Notes: generated by a model not told the origin, from the sequence alone. A stretch of DNA of 37,886 nt from Anoxybacillus thermarum (GCF_000836725.1 NZ_JXTH01000021.1:1-37886), one strand, 5' to 3'; counted from the first letter of the stretch, positions 16,009 to 24,548 are shown. Numbers and translations are program-made.

Positions 16009-16058
16009 GACAATGATCAATGGAAATGGAAGTGTTTACACCTCTGTTGGTCATTGTC
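16009..16058 (+). promoter_or_regulatory. 5'-terminal stem-loop of the sdh leader with cre-like loop
   Basis: GACAATGATCAA (16009-16020) pairs with TTGGTCATTGTC (16047-16058) over 12 bp with a single G-T wobble. The stem would begin at or within a base or two of the predicted transcript 5' end. The loop contains ATGGAAGTGTTTACAC (16026-16041), which fits the CcpA site WTGNNARCGNWWWCAW at 14 of 16 positions but has TG in place of the central CG. It may stabilise the message; a CcpA role is uncertain. Confidence 0.55.
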
Positions 16059-16118
16059 TAGTAGATGCGGATGGGAGCTCATAGAAAAGGAAGATGACAA
16101 TTTCAAGGGGGGTTATGT

Positions 16119-16727
16119 ATGGCACAAAATCGAGAGTTTTTTTATCGTCGACTCCACTCATTGCTCGGAGTCATTCCAGTCGGGCTGTTTTTAACACAGC
16201 ATTTAGTTGTTAACCATTTTGCAACAAGAGGAGCGGATGCATTTAATAAGGCGGCAGCTTTTATGGAGCAGCTACCGTTTCGGTACTTTTTGGAAATTTT
16301 CGTTATTTTTCTTCCGCTATTATTCCATGCCATCTATGGGCTATATATCGCATTTACGGCACAAAACAATGTCAGTCGTTACGGATATTTTCGTAACTGG
16401 ATGTTTATGTTGCAACGCTTAACGGGAATTATTACGCTCATTTTCGTCGTCTGGCACGTATGGGAAACGCGCGTTCAAGCCGCATTTGGTGTGGAAGTGA
16501 ACTATGACATGATGGCGAACATCGTTGCGAACCCGTTTATGCTTGCATTTTATATTGTTGGAATCGTTTCTGCGGTGTTTCACTTTGCGAACGGGTTATG
16601 GTCGTTTTTCGTTAGCTGGGGTATTACAGTGACTCCTCGTTCACAACAAATTTCTACATACGTGACAATGGGGATTTTTGTCGCGCTTTCGATCGTTGGT
16701 ATACGCGCGATTTTAGCATTCGTTTAA
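16119..16727 (+). CDS. sdhC: Succinate dehydrogenase cytochrome b558 subunit
   Basis: A 202-residue membrane anchor, the same length as B. subtilis SdhC, with five predicted helices and two b hemes. His28 in FLTQHLVVNH corresponds to a B. subtilis heme ligand; further histidines lie in LFHAIYGLY, VVWHVWE and AVFHFANGL. It passes electrons from SdhAB to menaquinone. ATG 16119 follows CAAGGGGGG; an out-of-frame ATG at 16115 is not used. It is first in sdhCAB, 27 bases before sdhA. Confidence 0.95.
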   Translation: MAQNREFFYRRLHSLLGVIPVGLFLTQHLVVNHFATRGADAFNKAAAFMEQLPFRYFLEIFVIFLPLLFHAIYGLYIAFTAQNNVSRYGYFRNWMFMLQRLTGIITLIFVVWHVWETRVQAAFGVEVNYDMMANIVANPFMLAFYIVGIVSAVFHFANGLWSFFVSWGITVTPRSQQISTYVTMGIFVALSIVGIRAILAFV

Positions 16728-16754
16728 TCCACAACATTGAAGGAGTGAGGAGAC

Positions 16755-18515
16755 ATGAGTAAAGGAAAAATTATCGTTGTTGGTGGGGGTCTTGCCGGCT
16801 TAATGGCAACAATTAAAATTGCCGAAGCAGGCGTAAAAGTAGATTTATTTTCATTAGTTCCTGTGAAGCGGTCTCACTCTGTTTGTGCACAAGGTGGCAT
16901 TAACGGTGCGGTCAACACAAAAGGAGAAGGGGACTCTCCGTGGGAACACTTCGATGATACAGTATATGGTGGGGACTTTTTAGCTGATCAACCTCCAGTA
17001 AAAGCGATGTGTGAAGCGGCCCCGGGCATTATTCATTTGCTTGATCGCATGGGTGTCATGTTCAACCGTACGCCAGAGGGATTGCTTGACTTCCGGCGCT
17101 TTGGTGGAACGCAACATCACCGTACTGCATACGCAGGGGCAACGACAGGACAGCAGCTTCTTTACGCGCTTGATGAACAAGTGCGCCGTCACGAAGTCGC
17201 TGGTTTAGTGACAAAATATGAAGGTTGGGAGTTTTTAGGTGCTGTTTTAGATGATGAGCAAGTATGTCGCGGAATTGTCGCGCAAAACTTGACAACGATG
17301 GAGATTAAAGCATTCCCAGCAGATGCGGTCATCATGGCAACAGGCGGTCCGGGGATTATTTTCGGGAAGTCAACAAACTCGATCATTAATACAGGTTCAG
17401 CAGCATCGATCGTTTATCAACAAGGTGCGTATTATGCAAACGGAGAGTTTATCCAAATTCATCCGACAGCTATTCCGGGCGATGATAAGCTTCGTTTAAT
17501 GAGTGAATCAGCGCGTGGAGAAGGTGGGCGAGTTTGGACGTATAAAGATGGAAAACCTTGGTATTTCTTGGAGGAAAAATATCCGGCTTACGGAAACCTC
17601 GTTCCACGCGATATTGCGACGCGTGAAATTTTCCATGTGTGTGTCGACTTAAAGCTCGGTATTAACGGCGAAAACATGGTTTATTTAGATTTATCGCATA
17701 AAGATCCGAAAGAGCTTGATATTAAGTTAGGTGGCATTATTGAAATTTATGAAAAGTTCATGGGTGAAGATCCAAGAAAAGTACCGATGAAAATATTCCC
17801 AGCTGTCCACTATTCAATGGGTGGATTATGGGTTGATTATGATCAAATGACAAACATTAAAGGATTGTTTGCCGCAGGCGAGTGCGACTATTCGATGCAC
17901 GGGGCTAACCGTCTCGGCGCGAACTCGTTATTATCTGCGATTTATGGTGGAATGGTAGCTGGTCCAAAAGCAGTTGAATATATGAAAGGGCTTGAAAAAT
18001 CAGCAGATGCAATGCCTTCTTCTTTATACGATCGTTATTTAAAACAAGAACAAGAAAAATGGGCGCAAATTATGGCGATGGACGGCACAGAAAACGCCTA
18101 CGTCTTGCATAAAGAGCTTGGTGAATGGATGACAGATAACGTTACGGTCGTTCGTTATAATGATAAACTATTAAAAACAGATGAAAAAATTCAAGAATTG
18201 CTTGAGCGTTATAAAAACATTAACATTAACGATACAGCGAAATGGAGCAACCAAGGTGCATCGTTTACACGTCAGCTTTATAACATGTTGCAGCTAGCCC
18301 GCGTCATTACGCTCGGTGCTTACAACCGTAACGAAAGCCGTGGAGCGCACTATAAGCCAGAGTTTCCTGAGCGAAACGATGAAGAATGGTTAAAAACAAC
18401 GATGGCAAGCTTCACGCCAGATGGACCATCATTCCATTATCGCGAAGTGGATACATCACTCATTAAACCGCGCAAGCGCGACTATACGAAAAAGAAAGGG
18501 GAAGTGAAATCATGA
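16755..18515 (+). CDS. sdhA: Succinate dehydrogenase flavoprotein subunit
   Basis: A 586-residue flavoprotein that oxidises succinate to fumarate in the TCA cycle. The FAD dinucleotide motif VVGGGLAGLMA is at residues 8-18. His41 in RSHSVCAQGG is the likely covalent FAD attachment site. Substrate-site features include FGGTQHHRTAYAG and HGANRLGANSLL with the catalytic arginine region SARGEGGRVW. ATG 16755 follows GAAGGAGTGAGGAG. It overlaps sdhB by 4 bases (ATGA). Confidence 0.97.
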   Translation: MSKGKIIVVGGGLAGLMATIKIAEAGVKVDLFSLVPVKRSHSVCAQGGINGAVNTKGEGDSPWEHFDDTVYGGDFLADQPPVKAMCEAAPGIIHLLDRMGVMFNRTPEGLLDFRRFGGTQHHRTAYAGATTGQQLLYALDEQVRRHEVAGLVTKYEGWEFLGAVLDDEQVCRGIVAQNLTTMEIKAFPADAVIMATGGPGIIFGKSTNSIINTGSAASIVYQQGAYYANGEFIQIHPTAIPGDDKLRLMSESARGEGGRVWTYKDGKPWYFLEEKYPAYGNLVPRDIATREIFHVCVDLKLGINGENMVYLDLSHKDPKELDIKLGGIIEIYEKFMGEDPRKVPMKIFPAVHYSMGGLWVDYDQMTNIKGLFAAGECDYSMHGANRLGANSLLSAIYGGMVAGPKAVEYMKGLEKSADAMPSSLYDRYLKQEQEKWAQIMAMDGTENAYVLHKELGEWMTDNVTVVRYNDKLLKTDEKIQELLERYKNININDTAKWSNQGASFTRQLYNMLQLARVITLGAYNRNESRGAHYKPEFPERNDEEWLKTTMASFTPDGPSFHYREVDTSLIKPRKRDYTKKKGEVKS

Positions 18516-19273
18516 GCGAAAATAGAACGATTCGGATTATTGTCACGAGACAAGACCGTCCGGATACAGCCCCTTATGAAGAAGAGTTTGTCATTCCGTA
18601 TCGTCCGAATATGAATATTATTTCGGTGCTCATGGAAATTCGGCGCAATCCGGTCAATGCGAAAGGAGAAAAAACGACGCCTGTTGCTTGGGAAATGAAC
18701 TGTTTAGAAGAAGTGTGTGGCGCTTGTTCGATGGTGATTAACGGCAAGCCGCGTCAATCGTGTACGGCGCTCGTTGATCAGCTTGAGCAGCCTATTCGTT
18801 TAGAACCGATGCGCACGTTCCCTGTCATTCGTGACTTGCAAGTCGACCGTAGCCGCATGTTTGATTCGTTGAAAAAAGTAAAAGCATGGATTCCAATTGA
18901 CGGAACATACGATTTAGGTCCGGGGCCGCGCATGCCAGAGCGCAAACGGCAATGGGCGTATGAGCTATCTAAATGTATGACGTGTGGAGTATGTTTAGAA
19001 GCTTGTCCAAATGTCAACAGCAAATCAAACTTTATCGGACCGGCACCGCTTTCGCAAGTGCGCTTATTTAATGCTCATCCAACAGGAGCGATGCATAAAG
19101 CGGAGCGTCTTGAAGCGATTATGGGTGATGGTGGATTAGCGAACTGCGGAAATTCACAAAACTGCGTGCAATCTTGCCCGAAAGGCATTCCGCTCACAAC
19201 GTCTATTGCGGCATTGAACCGCGCAGCAACGATTCAAATGTTCCGCAATTTCTTCGGTAGCGATGAAGTGTAA
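18512..19273 (+). CDS. sdhB: Succinate dehydrogenase iron-sulfur subunit
   Basis: A 253-residue subunit linking the flavin to the cytochrome. The [2Fe-2S] cysteines are C64, C69, C72 and C84 in CLEEVCGACSM and RQSC. A ferredoxin motif CMTCGVCLEACP (C155, C158, C161, C165) and a second set in CGNSQNCVQSCPKG hold the [4Fe-4S] and [3Fe-4S] clusters. It is translationally coupled to sdhA and followed by a terminator. Confidence 0.97.
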   Translation: MSENRTIRIIVTRQDRPDTAPYEEEFVIPYRPNMNIISVLMEIRRNPVNAKGEKTTPVAWEMNCLEEVCGACSMVINGKPRQSCTALVDQLEQPIRLEPMRTFPVIRDLQVDRSRMFDSLKKVKAWIPIDGTYDLGPGPRMPERKRQWAYELSKCMTCGVCLEACPNVNSKSNFIGPAPLSQVRLFNAHPTGAMHKAERLEAIMGDGGLANCGNSQNCVQSCPKGIPLTTSIAALNRAATIQMFRNFFGSDEV

Positions 19274-19277
19274 CAAA

Positions 19278-19312
19278 AAGGTCGGCTCTTAAAGAGTCGG
19301 CCTTACGTTTTC
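19278..19312 (+). terminator. Terminator after sdhB
   Basis: AAGGTCGGCTC (19278-19288) and GAGTCGGCCTT (19294-19304) pair with G-T wobbles. The following T-run (ACGTTTTC) is weak, so read-through into the thioesterase gene is possible. Confidence 0.65.
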
Positions 19313-19337
19313 ATCTTTGTAGAGGGGGAGAGGGAAA

Positions 19338-19787
19338 GTGAAAATCTCTTATATTAACGACATAAAAGAATGGGAGCAACGTTTTTCTTTTTTTCATCCG
19401 GTGCGTGTTCGCTTTTCAGAAACAGATATGTTTGGTCATTTAAACAATACGGTTCCTTTTGTATATTTTGAAGAGGCGCGCATCGCATTTTTTGAACATC
19501 TCGGCTTTATGAACGATTGGTTAGGGAAAGAACATGATGCCATTCCGGTAGTGGCGAATTTACAATGCGACTTTTTACAACAAGTATATTTTGGTGAGCA
19601 GCTACATATCGGCGTAAAAGTGGCACACATCGGCAACTCTTCTGTCGATTTACATTACGTTGGGAAAAAGCAAGATGGAACGATTGCATTTACAGGGCGT
19701 GGGACGATGGTACAAATGTCAAAAACGACAGGAAAAGGAGTCGCTTGGGACGAAAGCGCACGTGCGCGATTAGTAGAAAAGATGTAA
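19338..19787 (+). CDS. ysmA: Acyl-CoA thioesterase (4-HBT, hot-dog fold), YsmA-like
   Basis: A 149-residue hot-dog protein of the 4-hydroxybenzoyl-CoA thioesterase type. The catalytic segment RVRFSETDMFGHLNNTVPFV carries the Asp expected in the active site, followed by YFEEARIAFFEHLGF. Such enzymes hydrolyse acyl-CoA thioesters; the natural substrate is unknown. GTG 19338 follows AGAGGGGGAGAGG. Its place between sdhB and gerE corresponds to B. subtilis ysmA. Confidence 0.82.
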   Translation: MKISYINDIKEWEQRFSFFHPVRVRFSETDMFGHLNNTVPFVYFEEARIAFFEHLGFMNDWLGKEHDAIPVVANLQCDFLQQVYFGEQLHIGVKVAHIGNSSVDLHYVGKKQDGTIAFTGRGTMVQMSKTTGKGVAWDESARARLVEKM

Positions 19788-19814
19788 CCGTTATTTCCCT
19801 TCTTGCATACGATA
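19787..19814 (+). promoter_or_regulatory. Candidate SigK promoter of gerE
   Basis: CATACGATA (19806-19814) matches the SigK/SigE -10 CATAnnnTA exactly, with ACC (19787-19789) 16 bases upstream as the SigK -35 core. It overlaps the stop of the preceding gene and is 60 bases before the gerE start. SigK control of gerE is established in B. subtilis. Confidence 0.6.
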
Positions 19815-19873
19815 TGTTGACTAAATATATACCCATCCGTTTCGGTCTGGTAAAAGCAAGGAGGGTTATCCAC

Positions 19874-20083
19874 TTGAATCAGAAGCCGCTGCTCACAAAA
19901 AGAGAACGAGAAGTGTTCGAACTGTTGTTGCAAGACAAGACGACGAAAGAGATTGCTAGTGAACTGTTCATTAGCGAGAAAACAGTTCGTAACCACATTT
20001 CGAATGCAATGCAAAAGCTTGGGGTAAAGGGGCGCTCACAAGCTGTCGTTGAATTGCTTCGAATGGGAGAACTTGAACTATAA
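19874..20083 (+). CDS. gerE: Spore-coat transcription regulator GerE
   Basis: A 69-residue LuxR-type helix-turn-helix protein that activates or represses late mother-cell (SigK) genes for coat assembly. Almost the whole protein is the DNA-binding domain: LTKREREVFELLLQDKTTKE, ELFISEKTVRNHISNAMQKL and the C-terminal RSQAVVELLRMGELEL are nearly identical to B. subtilis GerE (74 residues). The start is TTG 19874, eight bases after AAGGAGGG. An in-frame reading from ATG 19745 would add 43 residues out of the preceding gene and is rejected. In B. subtilis a MarR-type gene (ysmB) follows; it is absent here. Confidence 0.93.
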   Translation: MNQKPLLTKREREVFELLLQDKTTKEIASELFISEKTVRNHISNAMQKLGVKGRSQAVVELLRMGELEL

Positions 20084-20130
20084 AGAAAACCGGCTCGCCT
20101 TTTCAGTTTAGGCAAGCCGGTTTTCTATTG
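20084..20130 (+). terminator. Terminator after gerE
   Basis: AGAAAACCGGCTCGCC (20084-20099) and GGCAAGCCGGTTTTCT (20111-20126) pair with one mismatch around an 11-base loop. The arms carry A/T runs that may make it work in both directions. Confidence 0.8.
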
Positions 20131-20140
20131 ATTTGATGTG

Positions 20141-20149
20141 TGTTATAAT
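20141..20149 (+). promoter_or_regulatory. racE promoter, extended -10
   Basis: TGT-TATAAT (20141-20149) is a perfect -10 with a TGn extension, 45 bases before the start at 20194. The -35 region is inside the preceding terminator and is poor. Confidence 0.6.
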
Positions 20150-20193
20150 GAAAGATGTTTTGTCATACATCAACAAAGAATGAGGCGAATACA

Positions 20194-20991
20194 TTGGAAA
20201 GACCGATTGGAGTTATTGATTCAGGCGTTGGTGGATTAACGGTTGCAAGAGAAATCATGCGCCAACTACCAAAAGAACAAATTGTATATTTAGGAGACAC
20301 GGCACGCTGTCCATACGGACCGAGACCACGGGAAGAAATTCGACAATTTACATGGGAAATGACGAACTATTTGCTTGGATATGACATAAAAATGCTCGTT
20401 ATTGCATGTAACACAGCAACTGCTGTCGCACTAGAAGAAATTCGCGATACGCTCAACATTCCCGTGATCGGTGTCATTCATCCTGGCGCTCGTACCGCGT
20501 TAAAAATTACAAAAAACTATCATATCGGTGTCATCGGCACGATCGGAACGGTGAAAAGCAGCGCGTACGAACAAGCGATAAAATCCATTAATAGTGATGT
20601 GAAAGTAGAAAGTTTAGCTTGTCCAAAGTTTGTTCCTTTAGTGGAAAGCGGACAGTTTGAAGGGGAAGAAGCAAAGCAAATTGTTGCCGAATCGCTTCAA
20701 CCGTTAAAAGATCGACCGATTGATACGCTCATTTTAGGCTGTACACATTATCCGCTTTTAAGTCCACTTATTCAACAATATATGGGGGAGCACGTGAAAC
20801 TTATTTGTTCTGGCGATGAAACGGCGCGGGAAGTGAGCACGATTTTGCATCATAGCGATTTGCTTTATACGGGGAATAAACGTCGCGAACATATATTTTT
20901 AACGACTGGACCGAAAGAAATGTTTCAACAAATTGCTTCGAAATGGTTTGGTCATCCAATTGAACATGTCGAAACGATCCAATTATTTTAA
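20194..20991 (+). CDS. racE: Glutamate racemase
   Basis: A 265-residue glutamate racemase making D-glutamate for peptidoglycan. The N-terminal [13 protein letters not shown] has the substrate Asp-Ser pair, and the two catalytic cysteines are in VIACNTATA and LGCTHYPLL. The start is TTG 20194 ([11 protein letters not shown]) after AATGAGGCG. An ATG at 20155 in frame would add 13 residues without a ribosome site. It has its own promoter and terminator. B. subtilis racE (also called murI or glr) is at the same position. Confidence 0.94.
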   Translation: MERPIGVIDSGVGGLTVAREIMRQLPKEQIVYLGDTARCPYGPRPREEIRQFTWEMTNYLLGYDIKMLVIACNTATAVALEEIRDTLNIPVIGVIHPGARTALKITKNYHIGVIGTIGTVKSSAYEQAIKSINSDVKVESLACPKFVPLVESGQFEGEEAKQIVAESLQPLKDRPIDTLILGCTHYPLLSPLIQQYMGEHVKLICSGDETAREVSTILHHSDLLYTGNKRREHIFLTTGPKEMFQQIASKWFGHPIEHVETIQLF

Positions 20992-21021
20992 AATCCTTCG
21001 CATATGCCGAAGGATTTTTTT
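20991..21021 (+). terminator. Terminator after racE
   Basis: AAATCCTTCG (20991-21000), loop CATATGC, CGAAGGATTT (21008-21017) and more T residues. Confidence 0.92.
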
Positions 21022-21082
21022 GTTCTACTTTTTTGTACGGCTCGTATACATAGTAGTACAAACCGTGTGAGGAGGGGAGTCC

Positions 21083-22129
21083 ATGCGCCGCGTATGGATC
21101 ATTGTAACAATGTTTGTTTTTATTCTATCAGGATGTGGGCTGTTTGGAGGTGAAAAAGCAACAAAGGAAATTGATCCACCAAAAGATGTAACGTATATAG
21201 AAGCCGAGCAAGCGTTGCAAGAAAAGGAAGCAGCACAAAAAGAACAAGCGACAGAAACCGTTCAACGCGAATTGTACTTAATTGATAAAAACGGCTTTGT
21301 CGTTCCACAAACGTTTGCCTTGCCAAAAACAAACGCAGCTGCAAAACAAGTACTCGAATATTTAGTAGAAAATGGACCAATTTCAGAGCTGTTGCCAAAC
21401 GGATTTCGTGCCGTTCTTCCAGCTGACACCCAAGTGTTAAGTGTCAATTTAAAACAAGATGGCACGCTTGTTATTGATTTTTCGAAAGAATTTGCGAATT
21501 ATCGTCCAGAAGATGAAAAGCGAATTTTACAAGCAATCACATGGACGGTGACGCAATTTGATAATGTGAAACGTGTAAAAATTCGCATGAATGGCCATGA
21601 CCAAAACATGATGCCGGTCAACGGAACGCCAATTAGCGACGAATTAAGCAGAGATGACGGAATTAACATTGAAACGAACGGTGTTGTCGATATTACGAAT
21701 ACGCATCCGGTCATCGTCTACTTTTTAGCGCAAGACGGGAAACAAACGTATTATGTACCGGTAACGAGACGCGTACCGAATAGCGAACAAGATGAGTTAG
21801 CCGCGGTTGTGAATGAACTGATTAAAGGACCGAGCTACGGTTCTGGGTTATTAAGCGATTTTCAAGCCGATGCAAAATTGTTAGAAGCGCCAAAATATGA
21901 AAATGGAAAAGTGACGTTAAACTTTAACGAAGCGATTTATGGCAGCGTGGAGAAAAACGTTGTGTCGACGCATGTGCTCAATTGTTTAGTGTTGTCGTTA
22001 ACAGAACAGCCAGGAGTGGAGAGCGTTGCCATTACAGTGAACGGAAAAGCGGAATTAGTTGATGAAAGTGGCAAACCGTTATCCGAACCGGTAACAAGAC
22101 CGCAAAATGTGAACACAGGTAGTTTTTGA
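21083..22129 (+). CDS. gerM: Sporulation/germination lipoprotein GerM
   Basis: A 348-residue lipoprotein. The lipobox LSGC places the lipidated cysteine at 18, then comes a Glu/Lys/Gln-rich linker (about 25-65) and two GerMN repeats (about 70-195 and 215-335), each with a predicted beta-rich core; for instance LVIDFSKEFANY and VTLNFNEAIYGS occupy equivalent positions. In B. subtilis GerM is a mother-cell lipoprotein needed for engulfment-stage complex assembly and germination. ATG 21083 follows GAGGAGGGG. It lies between racE and rph as in B. subtilis. Confidence 0.92.
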   Translation: MRRVWIIVTMFVFILSGCGLFGGEKATKEIDPPKDVTYIEAEQALQEKEAAQKEQATETVQRELYLIDKNGFVVPQTFALPKTNAAAKQVLEYLVENGPISELLPNGFRAVLPADTQVLSVNLKQDGTLVIDFSKEFANYRPEDEKRILQAITWTVTQFDNVKRVKIRMNGHDQNMMPVNGTPISDELSRDDGINIETNGVVDITNTHPVIVYFLAQDGKQTYYVPVTRRVPNSEQDELAAVVNELIKGPSYGSGLLSDFQADAKLLEAPKYENGKVTLNFNEAIYGSVEKNVVSTHVLNCLVLSLTEQPGVESVAITVNGKAELVDESGKPLSEPVTRPQNVNTGSF

Positions 22130-22140
22130 AACCAATTTTT

Positions 22141-22189
22141 TGCTATACTATATAGAGATTTATCGTCGAGAGGCAGTATTCCTGCCTCT
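22141..22189 (+). promoter_or_regulatory. rph promoter and leader hairpin
   Basis: TGC-TATACT (22141-22149) is an extended -10 just after the gerM stop. AGAGGCAG (22169-22176) and CTGCCTCT (22182-22189) form an 8-bp stem with a TATTC loop. With only TTATTTC after it, the stem is a weak terminator at best; it may be a gerM 3' end or part of the rph leader. Confidence 0.5.
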
Positions 22190-22222
22190 TATTTCGTGAA
22201 CATACATTGAGGAGGATTTTTT

Positions 22223-22990
22223 GTGAGAGTAGATGGTAGAACAAATGAAGAGCTTCGTCCCGTACATATTGAACCAAACTATTTAAAACATCCAGAAGGT
22301 TCGGTGCTCATTGCCATTGGCGATACGAAAGTCATTTGTACAGCAAGCATCGAAGATAAAGTTCCACCGTTTATGCGTGGGGGGGGAAAAGGATGGATTA
22401 CTGCGGAGTATGCGATGATTCCGCGGGCAACCGAGCAACGAAACATTCGCGAAGCAAGCAAAGGAAAGTTGTCAGGGCGAACGATGGAAATTCAACGGCT
22501 CATTGGCCGAGCGCTTCGTTCTGTTGTTGATTTGCAAAAATTAGGGGAAAAAACGATTTGGATTGATTGTGATGTCATTCAAGCGGACGGTGGAACGCGC
22601 ACAGCGTCAATTACAGGGGCATTTGTTGCCATGACGTTGGCGCTCGGAAAAATGGTCGAAGAAAAAAAATTACCGACGCTACCGATTACAGATTTTTTAG
22701 CTGCCACATCAGTCGGAATAGATGAAGAGCATGGAATTATTTTAGATTTAAATTACGTTGAAGATTCAAAAGCACATGTCGATATGAATGTTGTCATGAC
22801 AGGATCGGGGCGCTTTGTTGAAATTCAAGGAACAGGGGAAGAAGCGACATTTTCGTACGAGCAGTTGCTCGATTTATTAACGGTTGCTGAAAAAGGCATT
22901 CACGAGCTTATTGCTCGACAAAAAGAAGCACTTGGTTCTCTTGCGGAACAAATTATGCAACATCGTTTGGAAGGGGAAGAAGCAAAGTGA
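22223..22990 (+). CDS. rph: Ribonuclease PH
   Basis: A 255-residue phosphorolytic 3'-5' exoribonuclease that trims tRNA 3' ends. Typical segments are [13 protein letters not shown] at the start, [38 protein letters not shown], and the catalytic [20 protein letters not shown]. subtilis Rph is about 245 residues. GTG 22223 follows GAGGAGG. It heads an rph-ysnA-ysnB unit and overlaps the next gene by 4 bases. Confidence 0.95.
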   Translation: MRVDGRTNEELRPVHIEPNYLKHPEGSVLIAIGDTKVICTASIEDKVPPFMRGGGKGWITAEYAMIPRATEQRNIREASKGKLSGRTMEIQRLIGRALRSVVDLQKLGEKTIWIDCDVIQADGGTRTASITGAFVAMTLALGKMVEEKKLPTLPITDFLAATSVGIDEEHGIILDLNYVEDSKAHVDMNVVMTGSGRFVEIQGTGEEATFSYEQLLDLLTVAEKGIHELIARQKEALGSLAEQIMQHRLEGEEAK

Positions 22991-23598
22991 AGCGGATGAT
23001 CATTGCCACAAAAAACAAAGGAAAAGTAGCCGAGTTTCAACAGTTGTTTGGGAAAAAAGGAATCGACGTTCGTTCGCTTCTTGACTACAATGATATACCA
23101 GATGTTGAAGAAACGGGAACGACGTTTGCAGACAATGCGATATTAAAAGCAACGACGATTGCGAATATGCTTCATGAAGTCGTCATTGCAGATGATTCGG
23201 GTTTAATCGTTGATGCGCTAAACGGTGAGCCGGGCGTATACTCGGCTCGTTACGCTGGCGAAGGAAAAGACGATCAAGCCAACATTGAAAAAGTGCTTAC
23301 AAAGTTACAAGGTGTGCCTTTTGAACAACGAACTGCCCGTTTTCATTGCACGTTAGCTGTTGCAAAACCGAACGGGGAAACCACGACCGTAGACGGTGTG
23401 TGCGAAGGATATATTACAGAAGAGCCGATAGGTGGGAACGGTTTTGGGTACGACCCAATTTTTTACGTGCCTGAAAAACAGCGAACAATGGCTCAATTAA
23501 CAAAAGAGGAGAAAAATGAAATAAGCCATCGGGCAAAGGCGTTACAACATCTTTTGAGCATATGGGACAAGCTGTTTGAAAAGGAGAATGAGTCGTGA
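22987..23598 (+). CDS. ysnA: XTP/dITP pyrophosphatase (RdgB/HAM1 family)
   Basis: A 203-residue house-cleaning nucleotidase that hydrolyses dITP, ITP and XTP to monophosphates. Family signatures: [12 protein letters not shown] near the start, [13 protein letters not shown] with the metal-binding Asp pair, [14 protein letters not shown], and [16 protein letters not shown] 22987 overlaps the rph stop (GTGA), and its own end overlaps the next gene in the same way, so all three genes are translationally coupled. Confidence 0.93.
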   Translation: MKRMIIATKNKGKVAEFQQLFGKKGIDVRSLLDYNDIPDVEETGTTFADNAILKATTIANMLHEVVIADDSGLIVDALNGEPGVYSARYAGEGKDDQANIEKVLTKLQGVPFEQRTARFHCTLAVAKPNGETTTVDGVCEGYITEEPIGGNGFGYDPIFYVPEKQRTMAQLTKEEKNEISHRAKALQHLLSIWDKLFEKENES

Positions 23599-24107
23599 AC
23601 GTATTAATCATGAGCGATAGCCACGGATTAACAACCGAATTACAAACAATCGTTTCACGTCATAAACAACATGTCGATGCAATCATTCATTGCGGTGACT
23701 CGGAGTTAACGAGCGATCATGAAGCGTTGCAACATATGCTTGTTGTGCGAGGAAATTGCGACCATGAACGTCGTTTTCCAACCGATCTTGTTGAAGATGT
23801 GAATGGTGTTCGCTTTTTCATTACACATGGTCATTTGTACAACGTCAAAATGACGCTCATGAATCTATATTATAAAGCGAAAGAAGTTGGGGCATGCATC
23901 GTCTGCTTCGGTCATTCGCACATTGCAGGATGTGAACAGATCGATGACGTCTTTTTCATTAATCCAGGAAGCATTTATTTACCGCGCCTGCGTCGTGAAA
24001 AAACATATGCCATGCTTCATATAGACGAAACAAACATAACCGTACATTTTTACAACATCGACGGCCAACTCCTTCATGATTTAACGAGCATATACAAAAC
24101 ACAATAG
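23595..24107 (+). CDS. ysnB: YsnB/YfcE-type metallophosphoesterase
   Basis: A 170-residue calcineurin-like phosphoesterase of the MJ0936/YfcE group. All metal-site motifs are present: MSDSHG (Asp, His), HCGDSE (Asp), VRGNCD (Asn), THGH and FGHSHIA. Relatives show phosphodiesterase activity on model substrates; the physiological substrate is unknown. The start is GTG 23595 overlapping the upstream stop (GTGA). It ends the rph unit at a terminator. Confidence 0.9.
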   Translation: MNVLIMSDSHGLTTELQTIVSRHKQHVDAIIHCGDSELTSDHEALQHMLVVRGNCDHERRFPTDLVEDVNGVRFFITHGHLYNVKMTLMNLYYKAKEVGACIVCFGHSHIAGCEQIDDVFFINPGSIYLPRLRREKTYAMLHIDETNITVHFYNIDGQLLHDLTSIYKTQ

Positions 24108-24143
24108 GGGCAAGAAAATTCTATCGCCCCTATTGACTTTTTT
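24103..24143 (+). terminator. Terminator after ysnB
   Basis: AATAGGGGC (24103-24111) pairs with GCCCCTATT (24126-24134), followed by GACTTTTTTC. The ysnB stop is in the stem, and the 3' arm runs into the -35 of the tRNA promoter. Confidence 0.8.
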
Positions 24144-24161
24144 CATAAACATCATTACAAT
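24133..24161 (+). promoter_or_regulatory. tRNA-Arg promoter
   Basis: TTGACT (24133-24138), 17 bases, TACAAT (24156-24161). Start predicted near 24168, leaving a 5' leader of about 42 bases for RNase P removal. Confidence 0.75.
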
Positions 24162-24209
24162 AACAATTGTCCAAACCACGATATAAAGGCGCCATGCTAT
24201 TATTATTGT

Positions 24210-24283
<74 letters not shown>

Positions 24284-24288
24284 TTAAT

Positions 24289-24320
24289 AATCCTCTTGCA
24301 TAAGCAAGGGGATTTTTTTT
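24289..24320 (+). terminator. Terminator after tRNA-Arg
   Basis: AATCCTCTTGC (24289-24299), loop ATAA, GCAAGGGGATT (24304-24314) and a T8 run, with one G-T pair. Confidence 0.92.
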
Positions 24321-24378
24321 ATTAGTCAAAAAATGTTCAAAATTTTTTATACCCTTTCTTTTCCTTGATATATCAATT

Positions 24379-24394
24379 ATGTAAGCGGATACAT
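24379..24394 (+). promoter_or_regulatory. CcpA cre site upstream of the ilv-leu promoter
   Basis: ATGTAAGCGGATACAT fits WTGNNARCGNWWWCAW at all 16 positions. Its centre is about 90 bases upstream of the predicted ilvE start point. From memory, B. subtilis ilv-leu has an activating cre at a very similar distance, so activation is more likely than repression. Confidence 0.72.
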
Positions 24395-24440
24395 AAAGTT
24401 TTAACTAATCGAAATAATCAAAAAATTCAATGAAATAGTA

Positions 24441-24469
24441 TTGACTCTTTTGGTAAATGGTCGTATGAT
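24441..24469 (+). promoter_or_regulatory. ilvE (ilv-leu operon) promoter
   Basis: TTGACT (24441-24446), exactly 17 bases, TATGAT (24464-24469). Start predicted near 24476, about 73 bases before the TTG start of ilvE. The A/T-rich DNA from 24321 to 24440 holds no gene. Confidence 0.8.
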
Positions 24470-24484
24470 AATTTTCAAATAAAT
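24470..24484 (+). promoter_or_regulatory. Candidate CodY box at the ilv-leu start point
   Basis: AATTTTCAAATAAAT agrees with the CodY motif AATTTTCWGAAAATT at 12 of 15 positions and covers the predicted transcription start, a repressing position. A weaker match (11 of 15) is at 24332-24346. CodY control of ilv-leu is established in B. subtilis. Confidence 0.55.
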
Positions 24485-24548
24485 CTAACAAAAGTCGCAA
24501 TCAACATAAGGAGCAAGAGACGGCGAACAGGGGAAGAGGGGAAAAACA

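Noticed and set aside
19745-19873. 43-residue N-terminal extension of GerE
   Set aside because: GerE is known as a small protein beginning just before the helix-turn-helix region, and the ribosome site AAGGAGGG fits TTG 19874.
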